Shown one piece after another: positions 46,806 through 57,524 of a DNA stretch of 64,000 nucleotides (the first letter of the stretch is position 1; each line of letters starts with the position of its first letter). The notes beneath the pieces were generated by a model, which saw only the letters and a list, made by a program, of their open reading frames with translations, ran no database searches and was not told where the DNA came from. This stretch comes from Mesotaenium endlicherianum (lineage: Eukaryota; Streptophyta; Zygnematophyceae; Zygnematales; Mesotaeniaceae): positions 80,432 through 144,431 of the forward strand of contig WELA01005162.1 in NCBI GenBank assembly GCA_009602735.1, read 5' to 3'. Made by a program: the position numbers and the translations under genes.

Positions 46806-47555
46806 GTGAGCGACAACAGCCAGTACATGCCAATGTCCAAAAGCAAAGGGGGTGAAGGGCTACAAAGTACAAGTAGTGCTGATGAGGGACCGGTGAGTCC
46901 AACTAAGAAACAGCGCCATAGCAATTTATGTGATGAACTGCAGGAAATTATAAAGGAAACCAGAGTGGAAACCAAAAAGGTTGAAGCCTTGAGAAGTAGT
47001 CTTGCATATGACACCACTTGTCTGGAGGTAATCCAGAGTGATGCAACGGCGGAATTAGATATAAGCATCACCATCAATCAGCATTTATCTTATGTCAGAA
47101 GAAAGGCTGTAGCCTTTTATGATCAAGCCTTCCATCTGAGAAACAGGCCTCGTTAGCTAGCTCTAGAGAAGGACAAAGTCGTGCCTGTCATGGCATCAAC
47201 ATCAGACAAGGGCAAAGCTCCATCATTAGAACGTGAGGGATCACAAGGAGATGCAGTGCCAGCTGTGGATGTAGGGGCAGCTCTCCAGCCAGTTGATGAC
47301 GATCCAGTTGAGGAGATGGGGCCAAATAGGAAAAGAGAGTTTGATAGAGTCACAAATGATATGGCCCAATGGATGAAGAAGTTAGAACAGATGTCAGAAA
47401 AAGCCTCATACGATTTGGGTAAATTGCGAGACTTGAGATCGGAAGCAATTCAGTCCCACAGAAAGTGTCTGGGTGATACATGGGCACCCAAACGCGTGCA
47501 AGAAGAACTGTTGAAGCTGAGGGTGAGGATGTTGCAGTGGAAGAAAGCGATTTAA
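46806..47555 (+). pseudogene. transposon gene 1: coiled-coil/acidic protein
   Basis: A frame from ATG at 46806 is open to 47555 except for one TAG at 47154-47156. It encodes about 250 residues: a Ser/Lys-rich start (MSDNSQYMPMSKSKGGEGLQ), a helical part (LCDELQEIIKETRVETKKVE), a spacer rich in Asp/Glu/Pro, and a second helical part (MAQWMKKLEQMSEKASYDLG). No known domain is seen. CACTA elements usually carry a second protein (TnpA-like) besides the transposase, and this could be its counterpart. That is inference from position and size. The frame at 47627-47824 may be a 3' exon. It converges on the minus-strand gene at 48.6-50.0 kb. Confidence 0.45.
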
Positions 47556-47818
47556 GTTTCAACATGTGCTATGTCTGCTACATGGGACGAGTGGAGGTAG
47601 GCAGTTCTTGATGTGAAGGATTTGAGGTGGAGAATTCCTGTGTTGTTTGTGCCCAACATGCAATGGCAGGTAGTTTTGCCACTTTTGCGCCTCCATCTAA
47701 TACACTAAATGCTATAGTGGATGTGCAATTGTGGAGGGCAGGGTCGGAGAACGATGATGCTGCAACTTGGAAGCAGAGAGCGATGGAAGTTGTGCACTGT
47801 GAGGGCCTTTTTACGAGG

Positions 47819-48350
47819 TCCTAATAGTTGTGCATATGTGGCCCTTACTGTTGCAAGGCCCCTCTTTGAGCTCCTTGTACATTAGTTCATATTATTTTAT
47901 GGGCAGGTTACATTAGTTGCAACACTAGCATTTGAGTCAAATATTTGTACATACGCTCTTAGGAAGCTTGTGTTAGAGGTGTAGGCGCCTTGTTGCTACA
48001 GAGTAGCATCATTTTATCCTCCTTACTCTTGGAGATGTATGCAGTCGAAGTAATAGATGAAAATTAAATCACTTTCATGCCTCCTCCAATGCACATGCGT
48101 GGTTGTGTGAAGTTGAGTGACGAATAATGTAGAGTATATAACGTAAGAAAATATGCATGTGTACTTGTGTTAGTGTCCTGCACTGCAGCAATTGGAGTCT
48201 CTGCGCCTAGCAAATTTGCAGTGTGCATCATGGAATCAGTGTATGTTACTAACAACAGCACCTGTGGATAAGAGTTTTATTTCTTTATTTTATAAAAAAT
48301 ATACAAGTTGAGGTCCTGTACCATGTACTCTGGTACCCCAAATCTTCTTA
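47819..48350. repeat. internal inverted repeat, left arm
   Basis: Matches the complement of 54961-55471 along its length. Shared words include GAGCTCCTTGTA, GCTTGTGTTAGAGGTGT, GGCGCCTTGTTGCTACAGAG, GTACTTGTGTTA and TACAAGTTGAGGTCCTGTAC. It sits between the 3' ends of gene 1 (+) and the minus-strand gene. Confidence 0.85.
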
Positions 48351-48619
48351 CAACAAATATTTCCGCCATACTGTTGCATTAGCTCTCTACACATGCTGCC
48401 AGAGCACCTCTTTTAGCACCTCTTATTGTACACAGGCCTTTGGCACTCCTCTTGCTCCCGCCTTGTTCAGTCCACAGCAAGCAGCTCCACTGCACGCAGC
48501 TCCCGGGGCTTCGGTTTGTAATCAGAGTTTGCTCAGTGCAAATGAAACGGGTGACAATGTATCTTCCAGTGGCCCCAATATTGGCATGCTATCATCCCTC
48601 ACAAGCGCTTCAGTTTCTT

Positions 48620-50042
48620 CAACTGACAATCATGTGTAGACCTACCCTCGTGCAGATTTTCACGAGAGGTGCACCATTGATGCTGAACTCTTGAGATATG
48701 CGTGCATCAGCGAACTTGCGTGCAACAGGGAGTCCGATTGATCTTTTGCCCACCTGAGCTTGCTGTCTTTGCCTCACCGCGCTGTGTTGCCATATCCTCT
48801 TCTTCCACAAAGGACACGCGGCGTTCCTTTTGCTGTTGGTTCTTCTTAGTTGTTGGAGCAACGCAACCCCGGCCTGAAGTTGCAGCCTGCTTTATTTTCT
48901 TGTTTGTCTAGGCTGACTTCTTAGCTGGAGGCCTCCTACGTGGCGGCACTTTGAATTTTGGCGTTCTTTTCTTTAAATTGGTCGAATACGTACCACAGGA
49001 GCCACCCTCTGGAATATTCTTCTCTGCAGTCACAGGTCGCAGCATCAGAGTGTCGCTTGCGCTGACAGGGCCTGCTCATTCCTTGCTTGTGATCTATCAG
49101 CCAACTTAGGAGGGCCTGAGATTGCTACAATGTGCATGAGCATGCAGATGGAGTACAAATGAAGTGAGACACCACCGATTTTGCACCTACTCACCATGTG
49201 CACAATCTACAAATTCTTTGTTAAGGCCGGAGTCTCTGTTCTGTGGAGACGTCTTGTTGTTGCAATCTCCCCACTCCTGTTCGTAACCGTCCTTGTTCTT
49301 CCCCCACATTGGGACTAAAATGGCAACCTCCTCGTGGAATGCTTGCACTCATAACATGGAAGTTAAGCCTTTTCTAAGACCGTGTGGCCAACAAGCAGAG
49401 TAAGTTGACAGTCTAGCATGCACATGCTCTCAAGGTGTCAGGAGGCTGTGTACCTCTCATGGAGTTCTGGCTTTCTTCTTGGCGGTTGTGGCCGAGGACA
49501 GATTGGGGTTCCCTGCCGGTCCCTTGCAAACCGGTGCTTCTGCTAACGGGGATGCCAACCTCCTCTTCTGCTCCAATAGCTGCAAACATACAAATAGCAG
49601 GTGAGAGAGAGAGAGAGAGAGAGAGAGTTGGGCCACTGTTAAGCTAACAAGCGGACCAAAGGAATTGAGCTACACAAGGCATTTCACACATGCACTTAAG
49701 CTACAGAGATCATGTACCTTGCATGGCCAAGCGGGCCCCCTCCTTCACCTTCTCGCTCCACTTCCACAAACTCGGGCCCTTGTGCTTGTGAAACTCTACC
49801 ACCACAGTGTTACCTTCGGCCAACCAAGGCCTCAAGTTCTCTACTGCCTGCCTCCCCCGTTTAAGTCTCGACTCGGCTCGTTGCTCCTCAAGAGCCTGTC
49901 TTCTGAAGCATTTCTGAGTTTCCTCAAGCCCTTTGTATAAGGCATGCCAATCCAAGGCTTTGTGTCTCTGCTGAAGGCTTATACTCTCATCACAAGACTG
50001 CAGGAGGTACAACTCTGAATGATGAGCCATAATTTTGGGCAA
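48620..50042 (-). CDS. transposon gene 2: coiled-coil protein with basic C-terminal region
   Basis: First exon 49718-50042 encodes MPKIMAHHSELYLLQSCDES and a charged helical stretch (GLEETQKCFRRQALEEQRAE), ending at donor CAAG|GTACAT. A second exon begins after acceptor TTTGCAG at about 49579 and reads AIGAEEEVGIPVSRSTGLQG. The intron holds an (AG)n microsatellite. Further downstream, minus-strand text around 48910-49080 reads TAEKNIPEGGSCGTYSTNLK, then KFKVPPRRRPPAKKSA, a basic AT-hook-like tail. More basic text follows a stop (KKNQQQKERRVSFVEEEDMA). No named family. A DNA-binding accessory role is plausible but unproven. Exon limits after 49579 are uncertain and the 3' part may be decayed. 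Confidence 0.4.
49602..49627 (+). repeat. (AG)n microsatellite
   Basis: About 13 AG units, lying in the intron of the minus-strand gene at 48.6-50.0 kb. Confidence 0.85.
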
Positions 50043-50175
50043 TTGAGACTTTTTTTAAAAGAATAGAGGAAGAAATAACCTTCGTATTCTTACTACTGAT
50101 AATAGCGTTGGACTTGTTGTCGTTGCTCTTGTTGTCCACTGCTGAGATGGCGATGGACGCCATTCTTTGCCTCAT

Positions 50176-51020
50176 CGACCACCCTTCCTATATGAAGCAG
50201 GATTAAGCAGCATGTATAGAATGCAGAGAGCTAACTTTCAGTACCTTTTTTTATTGTCCGAAAGTGGCAGTCGCTAATGGAAATTACTCCAAATGAGCTC
50301 GCCACTTTTCGACTCCCAAACGTGAACGACACTCGCACGGAGGACAACGTACGATAACTCACATTTTGCTCGCATAAATGTCATGACGTCTGCGACACGT
50401 CACAACGCAATAATTTGTGTGCCCTTCACATTTGTGACACTCCTCCTAAAACACGACGATACGTGTCAGTGAATGCACATGCGTTGTGTGTGCAGTTGTG
50501 ATTGTTGCGACCGTCGTGGTCGAATATTGTGACCGTCAAATGAAATTGCTGGAGAGGAACGGACCAAAAAATTGGTCATGTGCCGTGCCGAATTCCTTGT
50601 CTCCGGTCCTTTTTTCACGGAATTAAAATGGTCACGTCATTGCAAAAATTTGCAGCGTATCAAAAATTGGTCGGCCCGGAACTTCCAGGCAATCAATCAA
50701 AAGCATGAAAAAATACGACACCTATCCGGAGGCAAATAATTGCCTTGTATCAGGTGAAGACAATAATAGTCTTGCCTTCACCAAGAAAATACCAATTGAG
50801 GCGTCTTGTTCACGAGTAAAACTGTAGTTTTTGGGTGAATGCATAAGGGGTACCCTTAACCAGGAGGACAGGAGTTGTTGTGGAGATGCCAAGGATATTG
50901 GGCAGTGGTAAAGCACCACATTAGAACAAGAAAGTACAATGCACTCAATGTGGAGAATGGATAAGGTATAGAGTGGTTTGTCATCATGCCTGTTAAGATG
51001 AATCAGCAGATGAAGAAGTA
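50176..51020. other. divergent spacer between gene 2 and the transposase
   Basis: No gene is supported. The spacer separates the 5' ends of the minus-strand gene and the plus-strand transposase, so it probably holds their promoters. Confidence 0.35.
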
Positions 51021-53814
51021 TTGCGCAGAGAACAAGAGTGGGCAAGACATGTTGAAGGGAGTGGTGAGAGAGCACGCCTTAGTCAGCTAGCGGCAGACGA
51101 GGCACGCCGACAATTAAGGCAGCAAGAGGAAGATCTCAGGCAAGCGCAAATAGAAGCCTTAGAAGCAGCGCGCAAGGATGCTTTAAGAGCACAAGAGGCA
51201 GCCAAAAGACTAGCTGATTTAGCACTACAGGCAAAGGTACAGGTCCAGCAGGCAGCTGTGCGGGCATCGGAGAGGCTTGCCGAGGTTGCAACACAGGCAG
51301 TAGAAAATTTAGCTTTGAACTGTAGTGACAAAAGCATATTAGAGGCTACAGAGGAAGGGTGGGGGAAGTTCAAAAGCGCGACGTGCTTGTGCAAGTGTGG
51401 CTACGAGATCTTGCACAATGTGGGTACTAAGAAAACCAAGCGACTGACAGAGGCGTGGAGGTTGCATTATCAGTTCTACAAAGCAGAGGACAAAAAAAGG
51501 TGCTTGATTAACGACATACACAAGACGAAAGCCAAATTTCACAAGCATGGTGTGCGAGAAACCCTGTTGCCAAGCGGGGAGAAGCTGTGGTCCAAGCCTG
51601 TCAGGAAAAGTCTGGCGGAGATGGTGGGGGACGATTTATTGAGCAGGGAGATCCACTTCAAGCTTGAGGTGTTAGTCGACGGAGAGATGACGGGGCTCTA
51701 CAATTCCCCATATGTTACTGGCCATCCGTTCTTTCGGGAGTACAGCTGTTGAGTGCACACAGGGGGGGAGGAAATGAAGGTGGCCTTACGGGAACTCTTG
51801 GTTATGAGCCCACAAGTAGCAGGTATATCACTGCAAACCCTGCTTGCCGCATCGCATATTAGCCATAGGAGTCTGGGAGTATAGCTTGCTGTGTGCCTGG
51901 AAGTTCCTTCTCCTCAATTATTCTGACACTTGGCATTAATGGCGAGGGTCTTCTTGCATGCGTAGGTGCCGCAGGCCGGGAGGTGATGGTCTTGGTGCAC
52001 AAGATCTTGTCGACTGACAGCAGCCAACCAGATAGACAGCCCGTCATAAGTGCTCACGTGATGCAGAAGGGTGAAGGGCACGGGGAGCTCTTGCTCACTG
52101 AAAAGCCCATGAAAGTGGACCCTAGCCTCATTCCGCGCACCTGCAAAGTCATTCATGGTGCACCACCATCGGGGGGGAACTGGGGGGAGTTAGGCTGGGA
52201 GCGGTCGGAACACGTTGGGTAGTGGAAGGCAAGGAGACCTACTGGTGTGTAGATGCTCTCGAACAAAAGGGCGAGGGAGTTTTCAGGAAAGTAACGGCAC
52301 CAGCTGTGAACTTCCAGCTGGGTACCCCAGAGGCCAATTGGGAGGCACACAATCCCAAGAACCTGCTCGAAGTGAACCTGGCCACATTGCTGTTCATGGA
52401 TGCTTTCAAGATCTTCAAAAGAAAGGATCAGAGTGTCACGGGTACTACTATTGCTTGCAGAATCTAGATAGCAGTGTCATTGGGGATACGAGCATCATTA
52501 GGGTCATTGCATTCAGCAGCAAAGAATCTGGGGATGGTGAGGTGCTCGAGTACCTCGTGAGGGAAGACCTGAAGCAACTACAGGAGGGCGTGGAGATGTA
52601 TTTTGCTCCACTCAAGCAAGCGTGTCTGGTGAGGGTGATGACGCTCTTCTGTCAAGAATTCCCACAGAGGACTAAGAGTATGATGATGAAGGGGCAGTCT
52701 TCCGACTTCCCGTGCCCCGTGTGTACCGTACACAAGAACGGGCTCCAAGAATGGAACTTGACGTTGAATGATGTTGTGCCGCGTACTGAGGAAGAGTCCA
52801 GGCGTTACAAGGTGGAGGTCGGGGAGGCGCGTGAGGAAGCAGCAGCTAAGAAGAGATTGTGGGAAGAGGCCAGACAGGAGTTGCTGGATGAAAAATTTGG
52901 GGAGAGAACAAAGAGGGAGTGTGAGGCGGATGTGAAGAGGTTGAAGGCAGTTCATGCAGCGTCTGCAAAGAGGTTGGATGGAGTGGAAAAAGGTCACAAG
53001 GGCTATGGATGGGAGAAGAGTCCATTGGAGGAACTGCCCGAGTGGAATTGCATACTCCGGATGCCATTGGAGCCTTTTGACCTGTTCGCACTAGGTATCA
53101 CAAAGGCGTTGGCAGAGAACACCTTTCTGTCATCCGAGGGTGCAGACGCTTTACACGGAACAGACCTACTTCAACACGGACAAGTACAAGCACAAGCTGA
53201 AGGCACTGAAGCTTTGGGTAAAGCTATGCAAGCTTATACAGATTTGCTTAGCGAGCTCCCTTAGCCAGAGGGACGTCGACAAGATAGAGAGGCTAGCAGA
53301 GGACTATTATAGAGACTTTGTAGAGGCATTCCCTGCGCGAGAGGTCGATGCCGAGGCAGGGGTCACGGCTCAACTGAACGGCACGAGTCACAACATGCAT
53401 TCACTGCTACATTACAGCACTGCCTTGAAGCAGTACGGCCCTATGGTTCACTTATGGGGCCAATCCTTTGAGAGCGAGCACAAGTACGTGAAGAACGACA
53501 TGCCGACTCTCAATAACAGGAATTGCCAGGATAAATCCAAGTGGCTGCTGTATAGGACTCTGGAGAGAATGTGCACGATGGACATCGTTAGGGGCCACGG
53601 TCACACAGTCACTCGGCTGATAGGAATGGCCGATCATGTGGTGGAGGCAGTGAGAGGAAGTAGTTTTATGAGAAGACTCAGTGCTGTGGGACCTCATGCA
53701 GGGGGAGCAAACACACGTCTGGTGCAGAACAGCGAGGCCGCCGGATCCAGGGAGGTCTACATGCGGGTGCAAGTGGCTTCAGTCTTGCTCTGCCATGGGG
53801 CTATCGGCAAATGA
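51021..53814 (+). pseudogene. tnp2-like transposase (CACTA superfamily)
   Basis: Cuts and joins element ends in DNA transposition. The frame at 51021-51752 starts with a long charged coiled coil (residues 1-95), then a Cys group (ATCLCKCGYEIL) and LYNSPYVTGHPFFREYSC, like the segment before the catalytic core. The core continues in other frames: LLFMDAFKIF with the likely first catalytic Asp (about 52387-52416), YYYCLQNLD, LVREDLKQLQEGVEMYF, then DFPCPVC (about 52706), the usual tnp2 order. After a second coiled-coil insert come GWEKSPLEELPEWNC and LFALGITKAL (53010-53110). The 53140-53814 frame has HNMHSLLHYSTALKQYGPMV and FESEHKYVK with the likely catalytic Glu. Frame changes near 52440 and 53110-53180, and an unclear stretch at 51750-52220, mean the copy is broken or in part spliced. 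Confidence 0.65.
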
Positions 53815-53936
53815 TATTGCTCCTATACGTGCCTGCTTCATATTGCATATTCTTGTCGCATGCAATCTGCAAGTCTATTGTGCATGCCATCGACATGGGT
53901 GGGAAAGCTTGAGGCATGCAAAGTGGTGCATGATGA

Positions 53937-54815
53937 ATGATTCTCATTCTGTTGCAACTGTGCAGCTGGATAGAGAAACATCGAGACCGTTCCTTCGTGG
54001 AGTTGGAGACAATAGGACTCACAAAGCAGGACATGGAGTGGAAGTACCGCTCGCTCTTGGAGTTCAACGAAAAGGTTCTGGGTGATGGCCTCCAAGAGGA
54101 CGGGAGTCGGCAAATTGTCCTTGCCGAAGAATGGATTGATGGGCGCATATACATGTGCCAGAAGGCTTCCAATGGAGGGCCCAAGGAGACCTTCAAAGTG
54201 GGGGATCACGTGTCAGTGGCCGCCAACGGCTTAGCCACAGGAGCCGAGAGAAGGAACAGGCAGGTGTGGGTTGCCAGAGGGGAAAGACTCTTCGTGCACG
54301 TCATGCACCTCATCCCTCATCCCATGGACAGGCGGGAGAACCCCGGGGGAACCACGGAGTATTTATGGGCTCGGGTGAGGCCGCTCAAGCCTGTACGCGA
54401 TCGAAGAGGACGCTTGGTGATCGACGACTTCACTTCGCATTCGGCCTTCACGCTAGAGGCGGATACAGTCGTCATACCGGCGTCCCAAATCATTGCAGCA
54501 GTGCAGGTGGAAAGGTACTGCTGGGAGACGGAGGATCTACCCGGGTATGTCATCAGAAATGATAAGAAGGACATTGGTCGAGATGTCGACGAAGAGTGGG
54601 CCTTTGACAGGACAAGCTGTGCCGTGTGGAGAGAGTGCAAGTTGCACAAGAAGTTGGTGGCTAAAGGAGAGTGCAGAGAACCCCCGTGTGTTAAAACGGG
54701 CGGGTGTATATTGAAAATGATACACAATGCCGACTCGTGCAACAAATTTCTTTTCAACCAATTCCACAACCGCGCACCAAAGCTGCTTCACATCGAGGAC
54801 TATATACGTAGTTGA
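53937..54815 (+). CDS. C-terminal part of the transposase gene or a second product; BAH-like region
   Basis: A 292-codon open frame; an acceptor at ..AACTGTGCAG (about 53964) suggests an exon starting there. It reads WIEKHRDRSFVELETIGLTK, then FKVGDHVSVAANGLATGAER, VWVARGERLFVHVMHLIPHP, EYLWARVRPLKPVRDRRGRL, VIPASQIIAAVQVERYCWET and a Cys-spaced end (SCAVWRECKL..CREPPCVKTGGCIL). GDHV, alternating beta-like strands and a VIPASQI-type closing strand recall BAH domains, but the match is weak. Plant tnp2 proteins also carry extra C-terminal domains, so this may be such a module. It ends 145 bp before the internal inverted repeat. Confidence 0.5.
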   Translation: MILILLQLCSWIEKHRDRSFVELETIGLTKQDMEWKYRSLLEFNEKVLGDGLQEDGSRQIVLAEEWIDGRIYMCQKASNGGPKETFKVGDHVSVAANGLATGAERRNRQVWVARGERLFVHVMHLIPHPMDRRENPGGTTEYLWARVRPLKPVRDRRGRLVIDDFTSHSAFTLEADTVVIPASQIIAAVQVERYCWETEDLPGYVIRNDKKDIGRDVDEEWAFDRTSCAVWRECKLHKKLVAKGECREPPCVKTGGCILKMIHNADSCNKFLFNQFHNRAPKLLHIEDYIRS

Positions 54816-54960
54816 TTAAGCAAGTAGATTACTCTCAGAGGCAGCATAGCATACAAGTAGTGTTTGGCGCTGTTGCGAGATGTGCGTATACATCCAAATA
54901 AGACTAGAAATCCCCTACAGAGCTACAAAAAAGGCAGTTTGTTGACATTCACTTTACGTT

Positions 54961-55471
54961 AGAAGAGGTGGGGTACCAGAGCATAGGGTACAGGACCTCA
55001 ACTTGTATATACATTTCAATCAATTAATAAGTTCTCTTGTCGACAGCAGCAGGTGTAATATTCAATTATTAAGTAGTGACATAGTGATTGTAAATGCTTC
55101 ATTCAGTGCAGCATAGTAACACAAGTACATACGCATAGTTTCTAAGATTATATTGCTGTTGTTATTGGTGACTCAACATCACACAACCGAAACATACACA
55201 CATAAAAGTACATTTGTTACTTGTCGACTACAAAGATCCTCAAGAGCCTAAAACTTCCCTACACAATGGAGGAAAAAAAGTTGGTACTCTGTAGCAACAA
55301 GGCGCCGACACCTCTAACACAAGCATCTCAAAAGCATATGTACAAATACTCAATTCACACAGTAGTGGTGCAACTAACGCAACATGCCTAAAAATCAGCA
55401 TCAAGTATTATACAAGGAGCTCGCAGAGGGGCCATGCAACTCTAAGGTGCCTATATGTACAATTATTAGGC
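54961..55471. repeat. internal inverted repeat, right arm
   Basis: Complement of 47819-48350. It starts 145 bp after the stop of the transposase C-terminal frame, and the minus-strand gene at 55.9-56.9 kb points into it from the other side. Confidence 0.85.
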
Positions 55472-55929
55472 CCTTTAATATTGACATGCATTTGCATGAC
55501 ACAGCTATTATTCACAACAGAGACCTCTCCTCCACGGTCCAGTCAAACTTGAGGTTCAGGGTGCACATTCCTCGCAATAGTTTCCATCCGAGCACGTGCA
55601 CTGCTCCTCACTCCAGCCAAGGAGGTCCGGCCAGTCCCTGTCATCCCAGTCTTCACCTTTGGAGGGCTCGCTCTGACCGCCTACTGACATTTTTGCGCTT
55701 TCAGTGCCTGAGGCTGAAATTGCCCTGTCCAACACTGCAACAAAACTCTATAAACTAAAGTGTTGATTAGAAATAGGGATGCATGTGCTAACTCTAGGCA
55801 TTGGAGGCACAAACATCATGGAGGAGGAAGACCTATCCTATTTCTTCATTCGGTCCTCAGTATGTTCACAAGCATCATGGATATCTAAGTGAAGGCCCGT
55901 CAGGGGGAGACATATTACACGTTTTCAAT
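55472..55929. other. spacer after the right internal repeat arm
   Basis: No supported gene. It is probably the 3' end of the minus-strand gene that follows. Confidence 0.3.
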
Positions 55930-56934
55930 GCAAGCAAGAGCACACAAGCCTACCTCTGGTCTCGTTGTCAATGAAGTCTCGTTGACCACGCCTGCATACA
56001 CCAGCAGATGATGAGCTTCTCAGTGGAAGCTGCTTGTTCTGTTGCCCCATTGACGGAAACATAGTCAGCAATAGCAGCAGGAGGAGCAGGAGCGGGACCA
56101 GCAGCAGCCTCAGCATTGGCAACAGTGGTATCACCAAGGACGGCATCGGTGACAGCAGCAGGAGCAGGCAACACTTCAACGGGAACAGGTGGAGGAGCGC
56201 AGCAGGAGCAACAGCAACAGCAGGGAACAATATTGAAGCTGTAGCAATAGCATGAGTCTGCACCAACACCCAAGCAGCGGTAGCAGCAGGAGAAGCGGCA
56301 TGACCAGCGGCTGCAGTGCCCTGGGAAGTGCTGGAAATAATACCTTACGCGAGCGCAAGATTGATGCCGGGGAAACCTCTCTGACAGCGCCAGCCACACG
56401 ACGAGGATTGTGCTTTGCCCTCTCGGCCTCTTCAGCACCAACAGCGCGCCCGCGGAGCAGATGATCCACATTAATGTTGCATTGGCGCTCAGATACTTCT
56501 TCCTCCGTCAGGCACCTGCCATGCCTATACTCCTCAGTGGCTGCAGTGTCAATGAGATAGGCCTCCATGATAGTGACCCCCACTGTCTAAGGCTCCTTAT
56601 TCAAATCATGCAAGTTTGCCACTCTCTTAATCCTCGGACGGCACACCAGCGTACACTTTAAATTGTACTTGGTGGATTTCAACACCTTCCTGATGGGTAA
56701 CTCCTCTAAGCAATCCTTATACTCCGCCTTGACCTTCACTTGATAACCACGCGGCACCGTAATGCGGCTAAAGTAGTGCCTACCCTTTCCCTTCATGATC
56801 ACACGGCAGCCGTGTGACAGAGCGGCTTCACACAACATAGCATGGAAGTCCTCGGGATACCCCACAATCAGGTATGTGATACTGTACAACGGTTCCTTCA
56901 CGTACTTGATTCTGGCGTCGTCTATAACCAGCAC
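55930..56934 (-). CDS. transposon gene 3: unknown protein with Ala/Pro-rich tail
   Basis: The minus-strand frame 56587-56934 reads MLVIDDARIKYVKEPLYSIT, VGYPEDFHAMLCEAALSHGC and YFSRITVPRGYQVKVKAEYK, with alternating hydrophobic and charged strands. After a stop at 56587-56589 the same strand continues in phase with IMEAYLIDTAATEEYRHGRC and LTEEEVSERQCNINVDHLLR up to a donor-like GTAAG|GTATTA (about 56344). Downstream (55968-56200) one frame is an Ala/Pro-rich stretch (PVEVLPAPAAVTDAVLGDTT). No family is recognised. It converges with the transposase on the right internal repeat. Confidence 0.4.
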
Positions 56935-57524
56935 ACCAATTTTTTGGCCATTAGCTAGGCATTGGAAAATATTTGCAAATTATGGGAGTTTGTCATCCTC
57001 TGTGCGCCACAGATCCTGAACAGGACCTATGAAAAACCTTGCATATTTTGCATACCCTGGTGTGAGGATGGGAGCACGTTCAACCACAGGGCCTCCTTGG
57101 AATCTATAGGCCATATTTGGAAGTGAGAGATGCCTGAAATGAAGGTAGCCATAGAGAGAGGGAAGAAATGGGAGAGTGGAGGCCAGAGATTGTTGAAACG
57201 ACAAAAAATAAAGAAAGATGGAAGCGGGTGAATCCATTTTGCATCCATCTTTTGCTCGATTGTCGCCATGCATGCTCGTGTTCGAGCTTCAAGCTTTGAG
57301 CGGAGGTCTTCATATGAGCTTCGCCACTCGTTGAGCTCAAGGCATGCACACCATGCGCCATGCGGCATGCACATTTTTGGTGAAGGATGCAGTGCTCTTG
57401 AATCACATTCGCTCGTTTCCTTCACGGTCTGCTCGAGACACGTGTGATTGCTTAGCTTTTGTGAGTTGACGTCACGTCGGAAATGGACGTTATTGGACAG
57501 AAATTGACCACTGAAGATGCGCCT
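56935..57524. other. upstream region of gene 3
   Basis: Minus-strand frames here (57027-57635 and others) show no domain and overlap the terminal inverted repeat. Probably 5' noncoding sequence of the minus-strand gene. Confidence 0.3.

Noticed and set aside
22224-47156. Premature stops in decayed host and DNA-transposon genes as proof of methylation-driven C-to-T mutation
   Set aside because: The stops seen are TGA or TAG, but any stop is one C-to-T step from CGA, CAG or CAA, so a handful proves nothing. An alignment with intact paralogues would be needed.
51021-54815. KDZ (Kyakuja-Dileera-Zisupton) transposase
   Set aside because: The KDZ signatures I know are absent, and the order DAFKIF, LVREDLKQLQEGV, CPVC, SLLHYS, FESEHK fits tnp2 better.
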